Made by a program: the position numbers and the translations under genes. Positions 1-5,241 of a stretch of DNA of 10,485 nucleotides are shown here, piece after piece. The DNA comes from DATKCJ01 sp035513275. Lineage in GTDB: Bacteria; Verrucomicrobiota; Verrucomicrobiia; Opitutales; Opitutaceae. Each line of letters opens with the position of its first letter. Within the stretch, counting starts at the first letter, position 1. Below the pieces are notes generated by a model, which saw only the letters and a program-made list of their open reading frames with translations, was not told where the DNA came from and did no database searches. Location: contig DATKCJ010000279.1 in the NCBI GenBank assembly GCA_035513275.1, positions 1-10,485 on the forward strand, in the 5' to 3' direction.

Positions 1-486
1 CGCGATGAAACTCCAGTGATGCACGGCTGCCTCAAGCGCGCGCTCCATCGAGTCGCGAGGACTGTCGAAGAGCAGGTGCGGCTCGGCCTCCCGGTTGTTC
101 ACGCAGTAGCCGGGGATTCGATGGAGGTTTAGGTTGACGTGGATTCCGTATTGGCGACCCCACTCGATTACCTCGTCGATTACGGAAAACTCGCGTTCGT
201 CGATCTCGAGCCAGTTCTCCTTGTCGGCCCACGCCCAGTAGGACATCGGCAGCCGCGCGAAATCGAAACCCCACGCGGCCATCCACTCGAAATCGCGTTC
301 TACAAATCGGCGGCCGCGCTGGCCGCCGGCGAGCTCGGTGAGATTGAAGCCGCGCCAGCGCGGGATCACGGGCTGGCGAACCGTCGGTGCGTTTTCGGCG
401 CGCGTGCCCGGCGTGAAGAGCATGGCGGCGGTGACTGCAGCGGCTGACGTGCGGACGAATTCCCTGCGGGAAATACTTTGGGGCAT
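1..486 (-). CDS. GH5-like (cellulase-type) glycoside hydrolase, TAT-exported, 5' part only
   Basis: This is the first 162 codons of a gene that continues past the left edge. It probably hydrolyses beta-linked polysaccharide outside the cytoplasm. The N-terminus has a twin-arginine signal: SRREFV at residues 6-11, a hydrophobic stretch SAAAVTAAMLF, and a likely cleavage site near TRA-E at residues 28-31. The mature part shows the opening of a GH5 TIM barrel: RWRGFNLTEL (43-52), DFEWMAAWGFDFARLPMSYW (65-84) with the conserved Arg of the RLP motif, and VNLNLHRIPGYCVN (117-130) with the conserved His. The catalytic glutamates would lie downstream, outside the window. ATG at 486-484 is chosen because it places the RR motif correctly; the Shine-Dalgarno signal is weak. 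It lies 150 bp downstream of the 637-1401 gene on the same strand. GH5 is favoured, but related clan GH-A families are possible. Confidence 0.85.
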   Translation of the reverse strand, partial: MPQSISRREFVRTSAAAVTAAMLFTPGTRAENAPTVRQPVIPRWRGFNLTELAGGQRGRRFVERDFEWMAAWGFDFARLPMSYWAWADKENWLEIDEREFSVIDEVIEWGRQYGIHVNLNLHRIPGYCVNNREAEPHLLFDSPRDSMERALEAAVHHWSFIA

Positions 487-636
487 TGCTCTTGAGGACT
501 TCGGCGGTTGCCGGAAGGAGGGGTTTGCCCGGCACACTACACCATGGGCGAGAGTTGGTGAAGGAGGTTTCGCGTCACCGAGTTAAGGTCACTTGCCGTG
601 TCGCACTCCAGCAACTCGCGCGCAGCCCTGACGGCG

Positions 637-1401
637 TCAGAAGACTTTCAGCTCGGTGCCGAGGACTTTCCCTTCGCGATCAAGTGACACAATCACTTCG
701 AAGTTTCGGAATTCTCCGCCGGTCTCCGCATGCGTGGTGGCGACATACCCGCGGCCACGGACTCTCCATTTGCCCTGCGCTCCGGCTAGTGGCATTGGTG
801 TCTCCATGTCGATCCATGTCACGAGCGGCACGATGTCGTTCGGGCCGGGCGGACGCTCCAGTCGCAACCAACTCTCAGTTCGATCACGCGCGGCCTTGCG
901 CGCAGTTGCGCTATCGCGGTCCAAAACGGCGGTCGGCGGAAGTAGTCGGTAGCCAGTGGCGTCGTGGTATTGCGGGCCGTTCGCCGGAAACGCCGGGCCG
1001 CCTTCGCGAGCGTTTCCGCCCGCGCCAGTTCCGGTGAGGTAGGCGCCCGCCATTTCCCTCACGTTCTCCGGCAACGAGTTCATAGGGATGCTCACGATGT
1101 TCCGGTCGTCACGCAGCGTCACATTCTCCGAGGTGATGTTCGCGATGGTGAGCCCGCGGTAACTTTCCTCTCCGACAACAAGGAGGTCGACCTTCGCTCC
1201 CGGCCTCATCGAATCGGCTTCGAATACCTCCACTATCGGCGGTAGCGGCGTTTCTTGCGGCGCGGGCCCGACGCGGCCTTGTAGCGATCTTTGCGGAGTC
1301 CCGTCCGCGGCGGAAGGACCCTGACGATTGGATTGGATCAGGATTATGACGGCCACCACCATGACGACCGCGATCAGGCCGATGGTTGTAGATCTCTTCA
1401 T
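637..1401 (-). CDS. membrane-anchored hypothetical protein with a small beta-rich PVC-type domain
   Basis: This 254-residue protein has one N-terminal membrane segment or uncleaved signal anchor (about residues 6-23, after MKRSTT) and no lipobox, so it is probably held in the inner membrane with its body outside the cytoplasm. A Pro-rich linker (about 47-56) follows. Residues about 79-122 (YRGLTIANITSENVTLRDD ... IVSIPMNSLPENVRE) resemble a short beta domain often seen in exported proteins of Verrucomicrobia and Planctomycetes, of the form 'Y..VTI..V..D.V.V.H..G...IP...LP..'. The C-terminal part (about 210-254) alternates short beta strands and ends in GKVLGTELKVF. No catalytic motif is visible and I do not recognise a function. 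The start ATG is preceded by a perfect 7-bp hairpin. It lies between the secreted unknown protein and the GH5-like gene on the same strand. Confidence 0.75.
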   Translation of the reverse strand: MKRSTTIGLIAVVMVVAVIILIQSNRQGPSAADGTPQRSLQGRVGPAPQETPLPPIVEVFEADSMRPGAKVDLLVVGEESYRGLTIANITSENVTLRDDRNIVSIPMNSLPENVREMAGAYLTGTGAGGNAREGGPAFPANGPQYHDATGYRLLPPTAVLDRDSATARKAARDRTESWLRLERPPGPNDIVPLVTWIDMETPMPLAGAQGKWRVRGRGYVATTHAETGGEFRNFEVIVSLDREGKVLGTELKVF

Positions 1402-1410
1402 GGCCAGCGC

Positions 1411-1427
1411 GCCGAAAATCTTTCGGC
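1411..1427 (-). promoter_or_regulatory. short hairpin in the 5' leader of the 637-1401 gene
   Basis: GCCGAAA and TTTCGGC form a perfect 7-bp stem around a 3-nt loop. It sits 9 bases upstream of the ATG at 1401-1399, where a ribosome binding site would be expected. It could affect initiation or mark the end of the upstream transcript, but there is no following T-run. The function is inferred only from position. Confidence 0.35.
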
Positions 1428-1464
1428 AGAGATGCTGACAACATTACGCCCAGTTTGTTCGGCG

Positions 1465-1485
1465 CGCCGGCCTGTGCATCCGGCG
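1465..1485. other. GC-rich inverted repeat between two unknown genes
   Basis: CGCCGG and CCGGCG form a perfect 6-bp stem with a 9-nt loop in the 176-bp gap between the genes at 1578 and 1401. It could be a transcription-end or pause hairpin for the 1578-2312 gene, but no T-run follows on the minus strand and 6-bp GC stems occur by chance in DNA this GC-rich. Confidence 0.2.
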
Positions 1486-1577
1486 AGCTGGCGTTTCAAG
1501 ACAGGCGAGCCATCGCCCGAATCGAGGAGTAGCGGACAAGATTCGATCTCATCCGGAACGAAGTATGCGCGAACCTG

Positions 1578-2312
1578 CTATTCCGGCAGCGTCTTGCGCA
1601 GCTCCTCGAAAAGCAAAAGTGCGGCAATCGCGGCGGTGACAGGCGCGCGGTCCGACGCGTCGATCGTGGATGAGATCCACACGGCGCCGTTGTTGATCAC
1701 TTCGACTGCTGCGACCGGTTTGCCGCCGGATTCGAAAACGTAGCCGGTCGTCTCGTCGAGCGGAAGCGGCGTGGCGGCGAGTTTGTTCGTGCCGGTTACT
1801 GTGATCGTGCGTTCGCCACGCTTGAGTGTGCCCTTGAGCGGCCGGTCAAAGGTCTCGGTGAGGTCGAGCGTCCAGCCGTCGTCCGGTGCGGCATCGGGTT
1901 CGAGTCGGGCCATGAAGCCCGACCTGTCGCGCAGGGCGATCTCGAAGCCATCATGATCGAGCGCATGGCGTCGGACGTTGGTGGCCGCGCCGCCGTGCCA
2001 CACGGCGCCATCCGGTCCTGCGAGCGTGAATCCGAAAGTCTGCCGGCGCTTGCTGCCTTCGTAGAATACGACGCGGCCGACGCGGAGGTCGCCGCCCTTG
2101 GTGAACGAGCGTCGCACCTCGTAGACGTCGCAGTCGCCAAACTGGACGCGCTCGACGAGTTTCCATCCCTGCCGGCCCTTCACGGGCACGCGCTCGACGG
2201 TGGCGAGTTCCGCGGGCAGCCGCATGGCGGCTTCCTTGAGCATGGCCGTGGCGGGGACCGCGATGGCGAGAATGTGCAAGAGGAACAGAGTTACTAGTAT
2301 GGGGCGTCTCAT
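1578..2312 (-). CDS. secreted protein of unknown function downstream of the M48 protease
   Basis: From ATG 2312-2310 the product is 244 residues and begins with a canonical Sec signal peptide (MRRPILVTLFLLHILAIAVP, likely cleaved after PATA near residue 23). The mature part is a mixed beta-rich sequence with many aromatic and charged residues (for example WKLVERVQFGDCDVYEVRRS and GRVVFYEGSKRRQTFGF) and no recognisable catalytic motif. An in-frame GTG at 2360-2358 would add 16 residues and overlap the M48 stop as GTGA, a classic coupled arrangement. I prefer the ATG because it puts the signal peptide at the very N-terminus. Its position directly after lemA-M48 suggests co-expression, perhaps in an envelope quality-control role, but that is only inference. 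I do not recognise a family. Confidence 0.75.
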   Translation of the reverse strand: MRRPILVTLFLLHILAIAVPATAMLKEAAMRLPAELATVERVPVKGRQGWKLVERVQFGDCDVYEVRRSFTKGGDLRVGRVVFYEGSKRRQTFGFTLAGPDGAVWHGGAATNVRRHALDHDGFEIALRDRSGFMARLEPDAAPDDGWTLDLTETFDRPLKGTLKRGERTITVTGTNKLAATPLPLDETTGYVFESGGKPVAAVEVINNGAVWISSTIDASDRAPVTAAIAALLLFEELRKTLPE

Positions 2313-2340
2313 TGGGGCGCGAAGAAAAACGGGAGCAGAG

Positions 2341-2358
2341 GAGGTTGGCGCCAACCTC
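2341..2358. repeat. 18-bp perfect palindrome at the M48 stop codon
   Basis: GAGGTTGGCGCCAACCTC equals its own reverse complement over 18 bases. It overlaps the last two bases of the M48 stop (TGA at 2359-2357) and extends into the region between the stop and the ATG of the next gene. As RNA it would fold as a 7-bp stem with a GCGC loop. A run of five T on the minus strand (2329-2325) lies 11 bases beyond, too far for a textbook intrinsic terminator. A protein-binding site or a dispersed palindromic repeat are alternatives. Confidence 0.6.
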
Positions 2359-4309
2359 ACGGGCCTGGCGGCTGGCCGAGGCCAGCGGGACCGAGCATCG
2401 GCGGGATCGGGCAGTCGAGCGAGTCGGCAATAGCGCGGATCAGCTCTGCCTCCTCGGGCGAGACTGTGCCATCAACGGCCGCGGCCTCGCACGCGGCGGC
2501 GAGGAGAACCTTGCGGATCGCGGGTGTGCCGGAGGCGAGCCGCGTGAGCGCGCTGCCGACTGCATCGAGCGTGCACGCATCGGGTCCGAGGAACTTGAGG
2601 CTGGTCTGCAACATCGGCACGCGCGCTGATGCCACGCGGAATGCAGCCAGCGCCTTCTCGTGCGTATCCGCGCCGAGCCTCGCGAGCGTGGAGAGTATTA
2701 CGTTGAACTCCTGCAGGACCGATCCAAACGAAGTGATCTTCGGCCCGCCTGCGCCCGACTGCGAGCCGACGAGATGGCGTTCGAGCGCTTTGAGCATGGC
2801 GAACTCAAAGAGCGTGACTTCGTTGTCTTCGCGCACGAGGGCGCGCACGGTGTCGAGAAACGCGGCAGAGTCGGTGGCCGCGAGCGTGCGGAGCGCTGGC
2901 AGTGCAATGGATACAAGAGGGAGCCGCTGCTCGGGCATGAGCGCATCCGCGGCCGGTGCGAGTTCGGTCGCAGCCATGTGGATGGGCCCCGCGTGCGAGA
3001 CCCCCACGCGCTCGAGCTGGCGCGCGCGCACGTTGGCATCGTGCGAGAGCAGCAGCGCGAAGACCGCGGCCGGCGCGACAGCGGGCTCGCGCGCCGCCGC
3101 GGCGATTGCCGGCGGCATCGCAGCCACGATCTGGCGCGCGCGGTTCACGTGCGCGGGGGTCGGAGCGCCGACCGAGGCGAGCAGGAGTGCCGCAGTGATC
3201 GCATCGGCGCGCTGCAGCACGGGCGGCGCAGGCGTAGTCGGGGGCGGGGGCTGAAAACGCTCCGCCGTGGGCGGCGGAAACTCGCCGTTGAAGCCCGGCT
3301 CGATCGCGCGGATGCGATCGGCGATCGGCGGGTGCGTGGCGAAAAGTCCAATCCACGAGGAGCGGCCAAACGCCTGGGAGAAGAAGAAGTGGCTGATCTG
3401 GGTCGCACTCTCGTTCATGATGCGGCCGCGCGTGGGGTGGCCGCCGATCTTCTTGAGAGCGCCGGCGATGCCGCCGGGGTTGCGCGTGAACTGCACGGCC
3501 GCGGCGTCGGCGAGAAACTCGCGCTGGCGCGACACGGCCGCCTGGATGAGCCTGCCGAAGAAGAAGCCGACGTAGCCGATGAGGAGCATCGCCACGCCCG
3601 CGGCGAGCATCACGAGGACTGCGCCGCCCGCGCCTTTGCCGCGACCGCGGGGCCGCGCATACATCATGCCGCGCAACAAGCCGCGGCCGACCATCGCGAT
3701 CATCAGGATGCCGAAGAGCACCGCGATCAGCCGGACGTTGAGCCGCATGTCGCCGTTGAGGATATGGCTGAACTCGTGGGCGACGACCCCCTGCAGCTCG
3801 TCGCGAGAGAGGCGCTCCATGCAACCTCGCGTGACGGCGACGACCGCGTCGTTTGTCGTGTAGCCGGCGGCGAACGCGTTGATACCGGCCTCGTCCTCGA
3901 GCACGTAGACAGCGGGCATCGGCACACCGGATGCGATCGACATCTCCTCGACGATATTGAGAAGGCGACGCGCGGCGGGATTCGCGCTCCCAGGATCGAT
4001 CGGTCTGCCGCCGACCATCTCGGCAACCGCGCGGCCGCCCGAGCGAAGCGAGAGCCATCGCACGAGAGTGCCGCCGCCGATGATAGCGATCGTCAGCGCC
4101 GTGGCCCACCACGCGACCTCGGGATCAAACTGGATCGGTGCGAGCGTCCCGGAGTAGGGCGAGCCGTCGGCGCGTGCTCTCGCCTGTGCAATCCCGAATG
4201 CCGCGACGACATTGATCACGGCGACGATCATGACGACCGCAGCGAGGAAGTAGAAAACGAGCAGCGAAGTGCGCTTGCGAGCTCGTTCCTGGTTCTCGAA
4301 GAAGTCCAT
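2357..4309 (-). CDS. M48 family (HtpX-like) membrane zinc metalloprotease with TerB-like C-terminus
   Basis: A 650-residue inner-membrane metalloprotease that probably degrades misfolded or damaged membrane proteins. Hydrophobic segments lie at about 15-40 and 66-84. The zinc motif HEFSH is at 178-182 (H178, E179 catalytic, H182). Two more hydrophobic segments follow (about 190-210 and 230-256), then RQREFLADAAAV (261-272), where E264 is the expected third zinc ligand, and HPPIADRIRAIE (326-337), the usual end of the M48 domain. HtpX proteins are around 290 residues, so roughly 300 residues are extra: a Pro-rich linker (345-364), a helical Ala-rich region, and a TerB-like tail near 597-635 (ACEAAAVDGTVSPEEAELIR). 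The start ATG follows the heptamer repeat. The stop overlaps an in-frame GTG of the next gene by 4 bases. It is 153 bp downstream of lemA, a frequent pairing. Confidence 0.93.
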   Translation of the reverse strand: MDFFENQERARKRTSLLVFYFLAAVVMIVAVINVVAAFGIAQARARADGSPYSGTLAPIQFDPEVAWWATALTIAIIGGGTLVRWLSLRSGGRAVAEMVGGRPIDPGSANPAARRLLNIVEEMSIASGVPMPAVYVLEDEAGINAFAAGYTTNDAVVAVTRGCMERLSRDELQGVVAHEFSHILNGDMRLNVRLIAVLFGILMIAMVGRGLLRGMMYARPRGRGKGAGGAVLVMLAAGVAMLLIGYVGFFFGRLIQAAVSRQREFLADAAAVQFTRNPGGIAGALKKIGGHPTRGRIMNESATQISHFFFSQAFGRSSWIGLFATHPPIADRIRAIEPGFNGEFPPPTAERFQPPPPTTPAPPVLQRADAITAALLLASVGAPTPAHVNRARQIVAAMPPAIAAAAREPAVAPAAVFALLLSHDANVRARQLERVGVSHAGPIHMAATELAPAADALMPEQRLPLVSIALPALRTLAATDSAAFLDTVRALVREDNEVTLFEFAMLKALERHLVGSQSGAGGPKITSFGSVLQEFNVILSTLARLGADTHEKALAAFRVASARVPMLQTSLKFLGPDACTLDAVGSALTRLASGTPAIRKVLLAAACEAAAVDGTVSPEEAELIRAIADSLDCPIPPMLGPAGLGQPPGP

Positions 4310-4315
4310 CGCGGC

Positions 4316-4350
4316 AGTAGTGAGTAGTGAGTAGCGAGTAGCGAGTAGCC
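4316..4350. repeat. five tandem heptamers between lemA and the M48 gene
   Basis: Five exact-length 7-bp units run head to tail: AGTAGTG twice, AGTAGCG twice, then AGTAGCC. The array begins 7 bases outside the M48 start codon (on the upstream side of that gene) and is therefore in its 5' leader if lemA and the protease are co-transcribed. The outermost units are slightly diverged, as in a slipped-strand array. It forms the left arm of an inverted repeat with 4431-4458. Confidence 0.85.
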
Positions 4351-4430
4351 GGATCAGAGGGAAGCAGATCGCCGGTAGCGGGCAGGTAGTGTTTGTCGCG
4401 AGGAGAACGGGCGGAGCGACCTGGGATGCT

Positions 4431-4458
4431 CGATACCCGCTACTCGCTACCCACTACT
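4431..4458. repeat. inverted copy of the heptamer array, next to the lemA stop
   Basis: Read on the minus strand this contains four heptamers: AGTAGTG, GGTAGCG, AGTAGCG, GGTATCG. Bases 4432-4458 match the reverse complement of 4323-4349 at 24 of 27 positions. The arms are separated by about 82 bases and would form a long stem in the lemA-M48 transcript. It begins 4 bases after the lemA stop codon on the minus strand. Confidence 0.8.
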
Positions 4459-4462
4459 TCTC

Positions 4463-5065
4463 TCAGCTGAACTTGACCTGCGGGGCGACGCGCTCGGCGG
4501 CGTCTTCGACGGTGAAGAGCTGTGCCTCGGCGAAGTTGAACATGCCGGCGACGATGTTCTGCGGGAACGTCTCGCGCGAGGTATTGTAGGTCATCACGGA
4601 GTCGTTGAAAGCCTGCCGGGCAAACGAGATCTTGTTCTCGGTCGACGTGAGCTCCTCGGTGAGCTGCATCATGTTCTGGTTGGCCTTCAGGTCGGGGTAT
4701 TGCTCGACGACGACCATCAGTCGCGAGAGCGCGCCGCCGAGGCCAGACTCCGCGCCCATGAGATTCTTCACCGCGCCCGCGTCTGCAGGATTCGCGGCGG
4801 CGGTCTGCGCCGCGCCGAGGGCGATGTTGCGGGCCTTGATCACGGCCTCGAGCGTCTCGCGCTCGTGCTTGAGGTAGCCCTTCGCGGTCTCGACGAGGTT
4901 CGGGATCAGGTCGTAGCGGCGCTTGAGCTGAACATCGATCTGTGCGAACGCGTTCTTGAAGCGGTTTCGAAGCGCGACGAGGCGGTTGTAGGTGCCGACG
5001 AAGAACAGGAGCAGAAACGCGACGAGCGCGATAAGGACAATGCCTACGATGAGAAGTGCTGACAT
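4463..5065 (-). CDS. lemA: LemA family membrane protein
   Basis: A 200-residue protein with one N-terminal membrane segment (about residues 3-23, SALLIVGIVLIALVAFLLLF) followed by the LemA signature: YNRLVALRNRFKNAFAQIDV (26-45), then LKRRYDLIPNLVETAKGY (47-64). The later NDSVMTYNTSRETFPQNIVAG region is also typical. The fold is a helical coiled bundle facing the periplasm or cell surface; the molecular role of the family is poorly known. ATG 5065-5063 is chosen because it places the membrane segment at the N-terminus and gives the usual family length; an upstream in-frame start at 5128 would add 21 polar residues. It is the first gene of the minus-strand cluster, just upstream of an M48 protease, and is transcribed divergently from the TPR/ExbB operon. 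Confidence 0.93.
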   Translation of the reverse strand: MSALLIVGIVLIALVAFLLLFFVGTYNRLVALRNRFKNAFAQIDVQLKRRYDLIPNLVETAKGYLKHERETLEAVIKARNIALGAAQTAAANPADAGAVKNLMGAESGLGGALSRLMVVVEQYPDLKANQNMMQLTEELTSTENKISFARQAFNDSVMTYNTSRETFPQNIVAGMFNFAEAQLFTVEDAAERVAPQVKFS

Positions 5066-5241
5066 GTTTGAGAGGGGTTGGTGGGAAGTCGCACAAAAGC
5101 GCACGCGCGCCTCCACGGCAACATTCATCGCCCCGTGGGCACGCCGCCAGTGCGCCGATGCTTCCGGCCTGTGTTCGAAGCCAACTGGCGCTGGCCTGTG
5201 GGAACTTGCCAGCCCGGTGCGGCGTCAGCACTGTGCTTGGG
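5066..5241. promoter_or_regulatory. divergent intergenic region between lemA and the TPR-exbB operon
   Basis: These 176 bp must carry, or lie close to, the promoters of both the minus-strand lemA cluster and the plus-strand operon, because the flanking genes point away from each other. I cannot pick out a convincing -35/-10 pair on either strand. A 6-bp inverted repeat (GCTGGC at 5190-5195, GCCAGC at 5208-5213) is present but weak. Confidence 0.4.

Noticed and set aside
32..535. A minus-strand frame over the left edge
   Set aside because: The GH5-like frame (1-486) has a TAT signal and conserved barrel motifs; this one is an Arg/Pro-rich alternative frame.
2660..4327. A 555-codon open frame on the plus strand, antisense to the M48 gene
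   Set aside because: It is rich in Arg, Ala, Glu and His as expected for the shadow of a GC-rich gene, has no domain, and the minus strand carries HEFSH and other M48 motifs over the same span.
4316..4458. CRISPR-like or transposon interpretation of the heptamer repeats
   Set aside because: Units are 7 bp with no spacers, there is no transposase gene or target duplication visible, so only a simple tandem/inverted repeat is supported.
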